Positions 23,251-32,330 of a stretch of DNA of 44,548 nt are shown piece by piece. Numbering within the stretch: the first letter of the stretch is position 1; each line of letters opens with the position of its first letter. A program made the translations under genes and the position numbers. Source of the stretch: Sedimenticola sp. (lineage in GTDB: Bacteria > Pseudomonadota > Gammaproteobacteria > Chromatiales > Chromatiaceae). The notes beneath the pieces were generated by a model. It saw nothing but the letters and a program-made list of their open reading frames with translations. It did no database searches and was not told the DNA's origin. Where the stretch lies: assembly GCA_027030425.1 (NCBI GenBank), contig JALVEW010000031.1:1-44548 (forward strand), written 5' to 3'.

Positions 23251-23886
23251 ATGCGAGGATCATTCATTACCCTGGAAGGCGTCGAAGGCGCGGGCAAGAG
23301 TACCTGCATGGCGGAAGTGCTGAAAGTGCTCAAGGAAAACGGCCTCGAGGTACTGGAAACCCGCGAGCCCGGCGGTACCCCCCTGGGGGAGGATCTGCGC
23401 CAGTTGCTCCTGGGGCACAAGCACACGGGTATGCACGAGGACACGGAACTGCTGCTCATGTTCGCTGCCCGGGCCGAGCATCTGCGGCAGAAGATCCTGC
23501 CCGCCCTGCGGGAGGGGCAGTGGGTGCTGTGCGACCGTTTCACCGATGCCAGTTACGCCTACCAGGGCGGTGGCAGGGGGATGGACATGGAACGTATCGC
23601 CACGCTGGAAGCCTGGGTACAGGGTGATATCCGCCCCCATCTCACCCTGCTCATGGATCTGCCCGTGGAACTGGGGTTGGAGCGCGCCGGCAAACGTTCA
23701 TCCCCTGACCGTTTCGAAAGCGAAGCTCTGGCATTTTTCGAACGTGTGCGCCAAGCCTACCTCGACATTGCCCGGCGAGACCCTGAGCGGGTAAAGATCA
23801 TCGATGCTTCCCGCTCCCTGGCGGAGGTTCAGGCCCAGGTTCGCGCCGCAATCGAAAACTTCCTGAAACAATGGCAACATGACTAA
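23251..23886 (+). CDS. tmk: Thymidylate kinase
   Basis: 211 residues. P-loop GVEGAGKST (10-18), the DR motif LCDRFTDASYAYQGGGRG (93-110) that positions dTMP, and a short lid with GKRSSPDRFE that carries basic residues, as in the E. coli type. It phosphorylates dTMP to dTDP with ATP. There is only a weak Shine-Dalgarno, and translation may depend on coupling with mltG. The final 8 bases overlap holB. Confidence 0.97.
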   Translation: MRGSFITLEGVEGAGKSTCMAEVLKVLKENGLEVLETREPGGTPLGEDLRQLLLGHKHTGMHEDTELLLMFAARAEHLRQKILPALREGQWVLCDRFTDASYAYQGGGRGMDMERIATLEAWVQGDIRPHLTLLMDLPVELGLERAGKRSSPDRFESEALAFFERVRQAYLDIARRDPERVKIIDASRSLAEVQAQVRAAIENFLKQWQHD

Positions 23887-24850
23887 GATACTGCCCTGGC
23901 ACCAGGAACCCTGGGAGCGGCTGCAGCGCAGCCGCCGGCAGAAGCGTCTTCCTCACGCCCTGCTGCTGGCAGGCGCGGAAGGGCTGGGCAAGCTGGCCTT
24001 CGCCCGGCGGCTGGGCCGAAGCGTGCTTTGTGAACAAACTGACGAGAAGGGCGATGCCTGCGGGCACTGCCGCCAATGCCTGCTGCTGCAGGCGGGCAGT
24101 CACCCTGATTTGCGCATGGTGACGCCGGACGAAGACAGCAGCGTGATTCGCATCGATGCCATTCGTGACCTGGTGAGCGGCAATACCCTGAGCGTAGGCG
24201 AGGGCAGCCACCGGGTATTTATTATCGAACCCGCGCATGCCATGGGGCAGGGTGCCGCCAACGCCCTGCTCAAAACCCTGGAAGAGCCCATACCCGGCAC
24301 CCTGATGTTGCTGGTTACCTCGTCTCCGGATAGGCTGCCGGTCACCATACGCAGCCGCTGTCAGCTGCTGCGCTTTACGCCTCCGGAAGAGAACATGGCC
24401 TGGGCTTGGCTACAGGAATCCGGACTGTCCCCCGGGGATGCCCGTGAAGCCTTGAAGCTGGCCGCCGGCGCCCCCCTGCTTGCCCGGAAGCTGGCCGCTG
24501 ACGGCGCGCTGCAGCAGCGCCAGGCCCTGAGGGAAGATTTTCTGTCCCTGGCCAGGGGTCAGGCCAGCCCCGTTTCTGTCGCGGAGGCCTGGTTGAAGCA
24601 GGAGGAGCTGGATGCGCTTCTGCTATTCCTCTCGTCCTGGATCATGGAAGCAATTCGGGGCAAGCTGGTTCAGAGAGAGGGGAAAGGCGCCTCGCTCTTG
24701 CAAAGCCGGCATGAATGGGTAGACTTGAAAGAACTGTACCGATTGCTCGACAGCCTTAACGACACCAGGCGTGCGAGCGCGAACAATCTGAATGCACAAC
24801 TGGCTCTGGAAAGCATCTTGCTGGAATGGAGCCGTATCACCAGGGGGTGA
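23879..24850 (+). CDS. holB: DNA polymerase III delta' subunit
   Basis: 323 residues, AAA+ clamp-loader fold. The zinc module has C51, C61, C64 and C67 (CEQTDEKGDACGHCRQC). The P-loop is degraded (GAEGLGKLAF, no Ser/Thr after GK), as expected, because delta' does not hydrolyse ATP. The arginine-finger style SRC motif is intact (TIRSRCQLLRF). It is the stator of the beta-clamp loader with DnaX and HolA. Overlaps tmk by 8 bases. Confidence 0.95.
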   Translation: MTKILPWHQEPWERLQRSRRQKRLPHALLLAGAEGLGKLAFARRLGRSVLCEQTDEKGDACGHCRQCLLLQAGSHPDLRMVTPDEDSSVIRIDAIRDLVSGNTLSVGEGSHRVFIIEPAHAMGQGAANALLKTLEEPIPGTLMLLVTSSPDRLPVTIRSRCQLLRFTPPEENMAWAWLQESGLSPGDAREALKLAAGAPLLARKLAADGALQQRQALREDFLSLARGQASPVSVAEAWLKQEELDALLLFLSSWIMEAIRGKLVQREGKGASLLQSRHEWVDLKELYRLLDSLNDTRRASANNLNAQLALESILLEWSRITRG

Positions 24851-24857
24851 ACCGACC

Positions 24858-25208
24858 ATGGCCATGCCGGGATTTCAGCAGGGAATCATCAACCTGTCCA
24901 TCAAGGACAAGGACACGCTCTATCGCGCCTACATGCCTTTCGTGGAGAACGGCGGCCTGTTCATTCCCACCATCAAGAAATACGAACTGGGCGACGATGT
25001 GTTCATCCTGCTCAACCTCATGGATGATTCGGAGCGCGTTCCCGTGGCGGGCAAGATCATCTGGATCACTCCCGTGGGCGCCATGGGCAACCGTACCGCT
25101 GGCATCGGCGTGCAGTTCGGCCCTCATGATGAAGGCGTGACACGCAACAAGATCGAGATTCATCTGGCTGGCATGCTGGAGCTGGATACGCCCACGGACA
25201 CCATGTAG
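24858..25208 (+). CDS. pilZ: Type IV pilus assembly protein PilZ
   Basis: 116 residues from the ATG 7 bases after holB. The sequence (GIINLSIKDKDTLYRAYMPFVENGGLFIPT, then VFILLNLMDDSERVPVAGKIIWITP) matches true PilZ, needed for type IV pilus biogenesis. It lacks the RxxxR and D/NxSxxG residues for c-di-GMP, as does P. aeruginosa PilZ; it acts instead with FimX and PilB. The holB-pilZ-tatD order is the same as in pseudomonads. A cytosolic beta-barrel protein. The presence of PilZ implies type IV pili elsewhere in the genome. Confidence 0.95.
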   Translation: MAMPGFQQGIINLSIKDKDTLYRAYMPFVENGGLFIPTIKKYELGDDVFILLNLMDDSERVPVAGKIIWITPVGAMGNRTAGIGVQFGPHDEGVTRNKIEIHLAGMLELDTPTDTM

Positions 25209-25220
25209 AGAAGCCTCATC

Positions 25221-26009
25221 GTGCTGGTCGATTCCCACTGCCACCTGGATCGGGTGGACCTGTCGCCCCATGGCGGCGATTTCTCCGCTTTCGTGCAGGC
25301 CACCCGGAACGCCGGCGTGGGACATATGCTGTGCGTGAGTATCGACCTGGAAAGCTATCCGGACATGCTCGCCCTGGTGGAACCCTACCCGGAGATTTCC
25401 GTTTCCGTGGGCGTCCACCCCAACGACCGCGACCGCCACGAACCCACGGTGGAGGAACTGCTGGAACTGGCCGCGCACCCGAAGAACGTGGCCATCGGGG
25501 AAACAGGCCTGGATTTCTTTCGCAGTGAAGGGGACTTGACCTGGCAGAAAGACAGGTTTCGTACCCATATCCGCGCTGCCATTGCCTCGGGCAAGCCCCT
25601 GATCATCCACACCCGTGACGCCCGGGAAGAGACCCTGAAGATCATGGCCGAGGAAAACGCCCGGGACGCTGGCGGCGTGCTGCACTGTTTCACCGAGAAC
25701 TGGGAAATGGCCAGGGCCGCCCTGGACATGGGGTTTTTCATTTCCTTCTCAGGCATCGTCACCTTCAACAATGCCGCCGAGCTGCGGGAGGTGGCCGCCC
25801 GGGTTCCCCTGGACCGCCTGCTCATCGAAACCGATTCCCCCTACCTGGCGCCGGTACCGCATCGCGGCAAGCCCAACGAGCCTCGCCATGTGCGTCATGT
25901 GGCGGAGAAAGTGGCTGAAGTGCGCAACATGGATGTGGAAGAACTCATCGGACAGACAGGGGAGAACTTTTTTGGGCTGTTTTCTGCCGCGCGACAGCAT
26001 ATTGCATGA
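25221..26009 (+). CDS. TatD-family metal-dependent hydrolase (YcfH type)
   Basis: 262 residues from GTG at 25221. TIM-barrel metal sites of the TatD family are complete: H6 and H8 (DSHCHLD), E94 (AIGETGLDFF), H130 (LIIHTRDA), H155 (VLHCFTEN) and D205 (IETDSPYL). The genes of this position (ycfH) code for probable 3'-5' deoxyribonucleases acting on DNA ends or D-aminoacyl residues; the exact substrate is not settled. Last gene of the cluster; it ends before a repeat element and faces nadB. Confidence 0.95.
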   Translation: MLVDSHCHLDRVDLSPHGGDFSAFVQATRNAGVGHMLCVSIDLESYPDMLALVEPYPEISVSVGVHPNDRDRHEPTVEELLELAAHPKNVAIGETGLDFFRSEGDLTWQKDRFRTHIRAAIASGKPLIIHTRDAREETLKIMAEENARDAGGVLHCFTENWEMARAALDMGFFISFSGIVTFNNAAELREVAARVPLDRLLIETDSPYLAPVPHRGKPNEPRHVRHVAEKVAEVRNMDVEELIGQTGENFFGLFSAARQHIA

Positions 26010-26079
26010 TGTGGTTTGGTGCCAAGCTTGAGCCCGACAACGGTGCCCCAACGAGGCAATGATGTCGGACTGAAATACC

Positions 26080-26181
26080 GGGGTCGGAGTCAAATTCCAC
26101 CCGAGCTGTTATAGGGAGCGGTATCAGATGATTCCACGTCGTCGGATCTGCTAAATATTGTGCCTATTTGACTCCGACCCC
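26080..26181. repeat. Inverted-repeat element, copy C (16-bp perfect arms)
   Basis: GGGGTCGGAGTCAAAT at 26080-26095 and its exact complement at 26166-26181, enclosing a 70-bp core that differs from the cores of copies A and B. Like copy A, it lies between two convergent genes (tatD and nadB). Confidence 0.85.
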
Positions 26182-26195
26182 TGATGTGCTTAAGT

Positions 26196-26217
26196 AGGTC
26201 GGACTGAAGTCCGACCT
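26196..26217. repeat. Perfect 10-bp palindrome with 2-base centre next to copy C
   Basis: AGGTCGGACT-GA-AGTCCGACCT ends 6 bases before the nadB stop. A degenerate half of the same sequence (GTCGGACTGAA) lies on the other side of copy C at about 26064-26074. It may be a dispersed palindrome or the nadB terminator; no T-run is present. Confidence 0.6.
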
Positions 26218-26223
26218 GCAAAT

Positions 26224-27846
26224 CTACTTGTCCCTGGGAACGTAACTGTCCGGAATCAGTATGGTGGGCCGGCGCTGGCTGTCGTCCCGCCAGGGAAAAT
26301 CCTTGTTGAAATGCAGGCCGCGGCTTTCCCGGCGCAGTTGCGCCGAAAGAATGATGAGTTCGGCCACGTCCGCAAGGTTGCGCAGCTCCAGCAGGTCATT
26401 GGTGACCCGGAAGTTGCTGTAATACTCACGAATCTCGTGCTGCAGCAGGTTGATGCGCCGCCGGGCCCGGGCCAGGCGCTTGTTGCGGCGCACGATGCCT
26501 ACATAGTCCCACATGAAGCGGCGCAGTTCGTCCCAGTTGTGGGCCACCACTACTTCCTCGTCGGAATCCGTGACCCGGCTCTCGTCCCAGGGAGGCAGGG
26601 GGGGCAGCGGCTCGTCCTGCTGTTGAAGCTGACCAGCAATGTCCTTTGCCGCCAGCTCGCTGAAAACCAGGCATTCCAGCAGTGAGTTGCTGGCCATACG
26701 GTTGGCGCCGTGCAGGCCCGTGTAGGCCGTCTCACCCACGGCATAGAGCCCCAGGATATCCGTGCGCGCCTTGCTGTCCGTCCAGATTCCACCGCAGGTG
26801 TAGTGGGCGGCGGGTACCACGGGAATGGGGTCCCGGGTGATATCCATGCCCAGTTCGAGACAGCGGCTGTAAATTGTGGGGAAATGGCTGCGGATGAAAT
26901 CTGCGTCCCGGTGGCTGATATCCAGGAACACGTTGTCCAGGCCGTGCTTCTTCATCTCGTTGTCGATGGCCCGGGCCACGATGTCCCGTGGCGCCAGTTC
27001 ACCCCGCTCATCATAGTCGTCCATGAAGCGCCTGCCGTCGGGCAGCACCAGTTTGCCGCCTTCGCCCCGCACCGCCTCGGAAATCAGGAAGGACTTGGCG
27101 TCTGGATGGTAGAGACAGGTGGGGTGAAACTGGATGAATTCCATGTTGGCCACCCGGCAGCCGGCCCGCCAGCCCATGGCGATGCCGTCTCCCGTGGCCA
27201 CATCTGGATTGCTGGTGTACAGGTACACCTTGTTGGAGCCACCAGTGGCAAGAACCACGCAGCGGGCGCCTATGGTCTTCACCCTGTCTTCCTTCAGGTC
27301 CAGGAGATAGGCACCATGGCAGCGCCGGGCCCGGCTGCCGTCATCCCTGGGCGTGCATACCAGGTCGATGGCGATGTGGTATTCCAGAAGGTCGATATTG
27401 GCGTGCTGGCGGGCTCGATCCTCCAGGCTGAGTTCCACCACGCGGCCCGTGGCGTCCGCGGCATGCACCACCCGGCGATGGCTGTGCCCGCCTTCCCGGG
27501 TGAGGTGATAGCCGGAAGACCCGGTAGGCGGCTGCTGGGTGAACTCCACGCCCTGGTTCAGCAGCCAGCGAATGTTTTGCGGCCCGCGTTCCACCACCAG
27601 CTTGACGATTTCCTCGTCGCACAGGTCGGCACCAGCTTCCAGGGTGTCCTGGATATGGGATTCCACGGAATCCGCCTCATCCAGTACCGCGGAAATGCCT
27701 CCCTGGGCATACAGAGTGTTGCCTTCCTTCAGTTCCCGCTTGGAAACCACCGCAATCCGGGTGCTTTCCGGCAGGCGCAGCGCCAGGCTGAGGCCGGCAG
27801 CCCCGCTGCCGATAATCAGGACATCGTAATCGTGTTTTTTTGACAT
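26224..27846 (-). CDS. nadB: L-aspartate oxidase
   Basis: 540 residues, full length. FAD site GSGAAG (13-18), succinate dehydrogenase/fumarate reductase flavoprotein fold with [12 protein letters not shown], [17 protein letters not shown] catalytic segment ([19 protein letters not shown]) and the second FAD motif [24 protein letters not shown]. The C-terminal helical domain ends in HFNKDFPWR, standard for NadB. It oxidises L-aspartate to iminoaspartate, the first step of NAD synthesis, and can use fumarate as acceptor. Divergent from rpoE, the arrangement known from E. coli and pseudomonads. Confidence 0.97.
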   Translation of the reverse strand: MSKKHDYDVLIIGSGAAGLSLALRLPESTRIAVVSKRELKEGNTLYAQGGISAVLDEADSVESHIQDTLEAGADLCDEEIVKLVVERGPQNIRWLLNQGVEFTQQPPTGSSGYHLTREGGHSHRRVVHAADATGRVVELSLEDRARQHANIDLLEYHIAIDLVCTPRDDGSRARRCHGAYLLDLKEDRVKTIGARCVVLATGGSNKVYLYTSNPDVATGDGIAMGWRAGCRVANMEFIQFHPTCLYHPDAKSFLISEAVRGEGGKLVLPDGRRFMDDYDERGELAPRDIVARAIDNEMKKHGLDNVFLDISHRDADFIRSHFPTIYSRCLELGMDITRDPIPVVPAAHYTCGGIWTDSKARTDILGLYAVGETAYTGLHGANRMASNSLLECLVFSELAAKDIAGQLQQQDEPLPPLPPWDESRVTDSDEEVVVAHNWDELRRFMWDYVGIVRRNKRLARARRRINLLQHEIREYYSNFRVTNDLLELRNLADVAELIILSAQLRRESRGLHFNKDFPWRDDSQRRPTILIPDSYVPRDK

Positions 27847-27913
27847 AATAGGGCCTGACTTTCAAAGCACTCCCGAGCTCCCGGGGAAGCCGCAATAAAG
27901 TATTCATGAAACA

Positions 27914-27940
27914 GAACTTTATGACAATAAGCATGTCACA
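27914..27940 (+). promoter_or_regulatory. Sigma-E type promoter of rpoE (autoregulation)
   Basis: GAACTT (27914-27919) and TCACA (27936-27940), 16 bases apart, match the sigma-E consensus GGAACTT-N16-TCAAA/TCTGA well. It lies about 45 bases upstream of the rpoE start, as in E. coli and pseudomonads, where sigma-E drives its own operon. Confidence 0.75.
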
Positions 27941-27988
27941 TTGGCATAAGAGAAGAAAGCCATGGGGACGTGGCCCTGGGAGTATGCC

Positions 27989-28567
27989 ATGACCTCGAGC
28001 GCCGAAGCCGACCTGAGGTTGGTGGAAAAAGTAAAAAAAGGCGACAAAAAGGCTTTTGATTTGCTGGTTCTTAAGTATCAGCAGAAGGTGGCAAATATCA
28101 TCTCGCGCTATATTCACGACAGCAGCGAGGTGTTCGACGTCAGCCAGGAGGCTTTTATCAAAGCCTACCGGGCGTTGCCCAAGTTTCGCGGTGACAGCGC
28201 CTTTTATACTTGGCTGTACCGAATTGCCATCAATACCGCCAAGAACCACCTGGCTGCCAAGGGGCGCAGGCCCCCGGCGGACGACGTGGAAGCGGGAACC
28301 GCGGAACAGCTGGATTCCGGCGCCAGGCTCAAGGAGTTCGATACGCCGGAACACCTGTTGCTGCAGGACGAAATAGCCCGTACGATTCGGGATGCCCTGA
28401 ACGAGCTGCCCGATGATTTGCGTACAGCTATCAGTCTGCGGGAACTGGAAGGACTGAGTTATGAGGAGATTGCCCAGGCAATGGACTGTCCAATCGGCAC
28501 CGTACGTTCACGTATCTTTCGTGCACGAGATGCCATCGACAAGAAGTTGAGACCCCTGTTGAGTTAG
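27989..28567 (+). CDS. rpoE: Envelope-stress sigma factor RpoE (AlgU/AlgT)
   Basis: 192 residues from the ATG at 27989, which has GGGAG seven bases upstream and gives the family N-terminus; an earlier in-frame ATG at 27962 would add nine residues (MGTWPWEYA). Group 4 (ECF) sigma factor: region 2 with VEKVKKGDKKAFDLLVLKYQ and DVSQEAFIKAYRALPKFRGDSAFYTWLYRIAINTAKN, and region 4 with LRELEGLSYEEIAQAMDCPIGTVRSRIFRARDAI. It directs transcription of envelope repair genes when RseA is degraded. First gene of rpoE-rseA-rseB-rseC-degP. Confidence 0.98.
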   Translation: MTSSAEADLRLVEKVKKGDKKAFDLLVLKYQQKVANIISRYIHDSSEVFDVSQEAFIKAYRALPKFRGDSAFYTWLYRIAINTAKNHLAAKGRRPPADDVEAGTAEQLDSGARLKEFDTPEHLLLQDEIARTIRDALNELPDDLRTAISLRELEGLSYEEIAQAMDCPIGTVRSRIFRARDAIDKKLRPLLS

Positions 28568-28583
28568 AACGAGAGCGCACATC

Positions 28584-29189
28584 ATGTCTGAAAACGGAAA
28601 TGAATTGGATAAAGATCTGTTGTCTGCGGTCATCGACAATGAAGTCGATGAGCCGGAGATGCTCAGAACGAGTCACCAGATCAGCAGGAATCCCGAGCTG
28701 CGGGATACCCTGGTGCGCTATCAATTGATTAGCGACAGCCTGCGGGGAGAGGAGATTCGCCTTTCCTCCATGGAACTGGTGAGCCGTGTCAGTGCCCGGC
28801 TGGAATCCGAGCCCACGGTGCTGGCGCCCTCCCGAACCTCCAGGCGGCTACCGCGCTGGGTACAACCCGTTGCGGGAACCGCCCTGGCGGCTTCTGTGGC
28901 GGCGGTCGGCATCTTGCTGGGGCCCCAGCTCATCAATGGAAGCAGCCAGCCCCGGGTGCCGGTGGACATGGGGCGGCGCATCGTGGCCCAGCCCGTGGGA
29001 GAAGTGAAGCCCGAACCAGTGGTTGTTGCCAAGCAGGAAAACCACTGGAAAACCATCAATGACAAGACTACCCGCAGCCGCCTGGACCGTTACCTGGAGC
29101 AGCACAGCCAGTACGCGGCAGCTCCTGGCGGCGTACAGGGCGTCATGCCTTACACCTCTTTCGTAAGTTATGACCAGCCCCCGAAATAG
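28584..29189 (+). CDS. rseA: Anti-sigma factor RseA (MucA)
   Basis: 201 residues. The N-terminal cytosolic part (1-75) carries the sigma-binding domain with LLSAVIDNEVDEPEM and RYQLISDSLRGE; one membrane segment follows (about 96-115, AGTALAASVAAVGILLG), and the periplasmic part (about 116-201) ends in YTSFVSYDQPPK. In stress, site-1 cleavage by DegS/AlgW in the periplasm and then RseP in the membrane release sigma-E. The tail here ends in P-P-K, not in an exposed aromatic as in outer-membrane protein signals, as expected for the substrate. Overlaps rseB by 20 bases. Confidence 0.93.
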   Translation: MSENGNELDKDLLSAVIDNEVDEPEMLRTSHQISRNPELRDTLVRYQLISDSLRGEEIRLSSMELVSRVSARLESEPTVLAPSRTSRRLPRWVQPVAGTALAASVAAVGILLGPQLINGSSQPRVPVDMGRRIVAQPVGEVKPEPVVVAKQENHWKTINDKTTRSRLDRYLEQHSQYAAAPGGVQGVMPYTSFVSYDQPPK

Positions 29190-30201
29190 GCTGATGAGGG
29201 TCGTGCTGCTTGTATTGACAAGCCTTTTCGGCACCGCTTTCGCCATAGAACAGACCAGTCGCGACGAAGCCGTGCAGTGGCTGGAGCGCATGAACCAGGC
29301 GGTTCTGAGCGTGAACTACGAAGGCCACTTCGTTTATCAATGTGGCAAGTCCCTGGAAGCCATGTACATTCGCCATGAAAATGGCGTGCAAGGCCCACGG
29401 GAATCCCTTTCTTCGCTTACCGGCCTGCCCAGAGAGGTCATCCGGGATGCGCATTCCATCACTGTCATCACCAACCAGAATGGTAAGTTGCAGGTTTCCC
29501 AGCAGCCGGCTGTAGGCAAGCTGACTCCCTTGAAGTCCCTGCAGCTGGGAGAGCTCGAGCAGAACTACGACCTGCACATGGGTGGCACCACCAGAGTGGC
29601 GGGAAGGACTGGCGTCGCCATTCTGCTGTTGCCGAAGGATGATCTGCGTTATGGCTATCGCCTGGTCCTGGACAAGATGAGTGCCTTGCCCCTGGAGCTG
29701 ACGGTCATCGACAGCCAGAATGTCATGCAGTCGCGCATCATGTTTACGGACCTGCGTATCACGGACGTCGATCTGGTTTCTCTTCAGGGAGAAGACGGCT
29801 CCCGCGAACCGGAGAATGGAGAGCCCGGGATCAGACTGGCCGGCCTGGAAGAAAGCGCCAAGCCTGTCGATATCACACACAAGCAGCCGTTGAAGGAAGT
29901 TCAACAGACAGATGCATCCTGGCAGTTCGAGGCCATACCGAAGGGATTTCGCCTGATCAGCCACCAGCGCTCGTCCACCACCGACCTGCATCATTTCGTG
30001 TTCTCGGACGGGCTGGCCACGGTTTCTCTCTACCTTGAGCCCATGAAAGAGGGTGATAAAGCTTTTGAAGGCTTTACCACCCTGGGCTCCATGAAGGTCC
30101 TGGGCCGCCAGTTCAAGCAGTACCAGCTCACGGTCGTGGGGGAGGTCCCTTCACGCACCCTCGAGCTTCTCGCCAACAGTATCCGTCCCAGTAGCTCCTG
30201 A
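29170..30201 (+). CDS. rseB: Periplasmic sigma-E regulator RseB (MucB)
   Basis: 343 residues with a signal peptide (about 9-25, cleavage after A-F-A). The MucB/RseB N-terminal domain (DEAVQWLERMNQAVLSVNYEGHFVYQ) has the LolA/LolB-like fold, and the C-terminal domain includes HFVFSDGLATVSLYLEP. RseB binds the periplasmic part of RseA and protects it from cleavage; it is released by lipopolysaccharide intermediates. The start inside rseA (20-base overlap) indicates coupled translation. Confidence 0.95.
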   Translation: MTSPRNRLMRVVLLVLTSLFGTAFAIEQTSRDEAVQWLERMNQAVLSVNYEGHFVYQCGKSLEAMYIRHENGVQGPRESLSSLTGLPREVIRDAHSITVITNQNGKLQVSQQPAVGKLTPLKSLQLGELEQNYDLHMGGTTRVAGRTGVAILLLPKDDLRYGYRLVLDKMSALPLELTVIDSQNVMQSRIMFTDLRITDVDLVSLQGEDGSREPENGEPGIRLAGLEESAKPVDITHKQPLKEVQQTDASWQFEAIPKGFRLISHQRSSTTDLHHFVFSDGLATVSLYLEPMKEGDKAFEGFTTLGSMKVLGRQFKQYQLTVVGEVPSRTLELLANSIRPSSS

Positions 30202-30212
30202 GGACTGTTGTC

Positions 30213-30713
30213 ATGCTGGAAGAGGAAGGCGTTGTTCTCGCCGTCGATGGCGATATTGCAGAGGTCATGACCCAAAAGAAATCCGCATGCGGCAGTTGTG
30301 CCGCCAAGAGTGGTTGTGGCACATCCCTGGTGGAACGCCTGTTTCCCAGCCGTACCCGTTCCTTTCGCGCGCGCAATGACATCCGGGCGCAAAAAGGGGA
30401 CAAGGTAGTCATTGGCCTTGATGAATCGGCACTGCAGATCGCCTCTCTCCTCATTTACCTGGTACCCCTATTGGGCCTCATCGGCGGCGCCATTTTTGGC
30501 AGCTGGCTGGGATCGGCGCCAGATGGCGGGCACGCCGAGCTGTTCAGTGCCCTGGGAGGGATTGGTGGCTTTTTCGTTTTCCTTGCAGCTGTCAGGCATT
30601 ACAGTGATATGCTGTCCAGGAAGCCAGTTTTTCAGGCGCGCGTCTTGCGGGTGCTCTCCCCGCAGGGCATGGTGGTGCCACTCATGGATTTGAAAGGAAC
30701 AACAAAAGAATGA
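30213..30713 (+). CDS. rseC: RseC/MucC membrane protein
   Basis: 166 residues. N-terminal cytosolic part with the conserved cysteine cluster C26, C29 and C35 (KSACGSCAAKSGC), then two membrane helices (about 77-98 and 108-125) and a short tail. RseC influences the sigma-E response and the SoxR reducing system (Rsx) in E. coli; the cysteines suggest a metal or Fe-S site. It overlaps the start of degP by four bases (ATGA at 30710). Confidence 0.93.
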   Translation: MLEEEGVVLAVDGDIAEVMTQKKSACGSCAAKSGCGTSLVERLFPSRTRSFRARNDIRAQKGDKVVIGLDESALQIASLLIYLVPLLGLIGGAIFGSWLGSAPDGGHAELFSALGGIGGFFVFLAAVRHYSDMLSRKPVFQARVLRVLSPQGMVVPLMDLKGTTKE

Positions 30714-32146
30714 ACGCAAGAACCAGGTATATGATTCTCTGCCTTCAGGGGCTGCTGATGCTGCTGGCGACGGCTGTTCAGGCCCACGGCCTGCCGGATT
30801 TCACAAAGCTTGTGGAGGAAAATGCGCCGGCTGTGGTGAATATCAGTACCGTGTCTCACAGCAGCCGCAATCCCCATCCCTATCATTCCCCGGAAAACAT
30901 GCCCTTGCCGGAAAACAGTCCTTTCAATGAGCTGTTTCGGCATTTCTTCGAAGACGGGCAAGGCAGTTTGCCGCCGGAAGACACAGAGTCGCTGGGATCA
31001 GGCTTCATCATATCCGCGGATGGCTATCTGCTTACCAATCACCATGTGGTAGACGGCGCGGACGAAGTTATCGTCCGCCTGAACAACCGCAAGGCCTACG
31101 AGGCAAAGATCATCGGCTCGGACGAGGCCAGCGATATCGCCCTGCTGAAGATCGATGCCACTGACCTGCCCGTGGTGAAGATTGGCAACAGCAAGAATCT
31201 GAAGATCGGGGAATGGGTGCTGGCCATAGGCTCTCCCTTTGGTTTCGAGGCCACGGTCACCGCGGGGATCGTTAGCGCCAAGGGCCGCAGCCTGCCCAGC
31301 GAGAACTATGTTCCATACATCCAGACGGACGTGGCCATCAATCCGGGTAACTCCGGGGGGCCGCTTTTCAATCTGGATGGAGAGGTCGTGGGCATCAACT
31401 CACAGATATTCAGCCGTTCTGGAGGTTTCATGGGCCTGTCCTTCGCAGTTCCCATCGAGCTGGCCATGAACGTGGCCGAACAGCTTCGCAGGGACGGTCA
31501 TGTCACCCGTGGCTATCTGGGCGTTCTCATCCAGGACGTGGACAGGAACCTGGCCGAGTCCTTCGGCATGAATTATCCCCGGGGTGCGCTGGTTTCCAAG
31601 GTCATCGAGGATTCCCCGGCGTCCCGCGGTGGCTTGCAAACGGGAGATGTGATTCTCGAATTCAACGGCCAGCCCCTGAGAGATTCTTCCCAACTACCTC
31701 CCCTGGTAGGCGCCACACCGGTGAATACCGAGGTGGAACTGAAGGTGTTGCGCGCCGGCAAGGAGATTCCCCTCAAGATCCGTATCGCCGAACTGCCTGC
31801 CGAGGAAGAGGCAGAGGCGATCGGGGCGAAAGGGGAGGAACAGGAAAAACCACTGGAGAGCAACCGCCTTGGGCTGGTTTTTTCCGAGCTGAGTGCCGAA
31901 GACCGGAAGGAGCTGAACATTCCTCCTGGACAGGGAGTGCTTGTTCGCCAAGTGACGGAAGGCGTCGCCGCGGCGGCGGGAATTGCTGCCGGGGACGTAA
32001 TCCTGATGATGGATGGCCAGAAGATTACATCGGTCGCGCAGCTCCAGCAGCTCATCGAGGCCGCGCCCGCGGGAAAAAGCGTGGCCCTGCTGTTGCAGAA
32101 GCCGGGTGGGCCGGTTTTTCTTGCTCTGCGCATGCCACGCGGCTGA
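30710..32146 (+). CDS. degP: Periplasmic serine protease of the DegP/MucD (Do) family
   Basis: 478 residues: signal peptide (6-25), chymotrypsin-like protease domain with H112 (TNHHVVDG), D142 (SDIALLKI) and S215 (NPGNSGGPLF), PDZ1 (about 255-365, RGYLGVLIQDVDRNLAESFG) and PDZ2 (about 385-475). A flexible acidic linker rich in E lies between the PDZ domains (EEEAEAIGAKGEEQEKP). It degrades or refolds misfolded envelope proteins. In this operon position the family is called MucD in pseudomonads. It should be under sigma-E control together with rpoE. Confidence 0.95.
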   Translation: MNARTRYMILCLQGLLMLLATAVQAHGLPDFTKLVEENAPAVVNISTVSHSSRNPHPYHSPENMPLPENSPFNELFRHFFEDGQGSLPPEDTESLGSGFIISADGYLLTNHHVVDGADEVIVRLNNRKAYEAKIIGSDEASDIALLKIDATDLPVVKIGNSKNLKIGEWVLAIGSPFGFEATVTAGIVSAKGRSLPSENYVPYIQTDVAINPGNSGGPLFNLDGEVVGINSQIFSRSGGFMGLSFAVPIELAMNVAEQLRRDGHVTRGYLGVLIQDVDRNLAESFGMNYPRGALVSKVIEDSPASRGGLQTGDVILEFNGQPLRDSSQLPPLVGATPVNTEVELKVLRAGKEIPLKIRIAELPAEEEAEAIGAKGEEQEKPLESNRLGLVFSELSAEDRKELNIPPGQGVLVRQVTEGVAAAAGIAAGDVILMMDGQKITSVAQLQQLIEAAPAGKSVALLLQKPGGPVFLALRMPRG

Positions 32147-32248
32147 CGGCAGGACACCGTCATCCGTATCTGGGCCGGGGTGGTGAGACGGCACCCTGGC
32201 CTCATCGATGGCTTGGCTGATCCTGTAGTTGACAGAAATCCACCGGGA

Positions 32249-32274
32249 AAACTTTCCCGATCCGGAGTATCATT
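32249..32274 (+). promoter_or_regulatory. Possible sigma-E-like promoter in the degP-lepA gap
   Basis: AAAACTT ending at 32254 and TCATT at 32270-32274 are 15 bases apart, a weaker match to the same pattern as at 27914. A perfect TTGACA (32229-32234) is also present, but no -10 box lies at 16-18 bases. The 184-base gap contains no gene, and the downstream lepA-recO run needs some promoter of its own. Confidence 0.3.
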
Positions 32275-32330
32275 CGCGGTTGCTGTTTTTCCGGAGATTC
32301 CCCGGCGGGGGACTTGTTGCCTGAGGTCTG

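Noticed and set aside
32229-32257. Sigma-70 promoter with TTGACA before lepA
   Set aside because: The -35 is perfect, but no -10 hexamer lies 16-18 bases downstream; TATCAT at 32268 is too far away.
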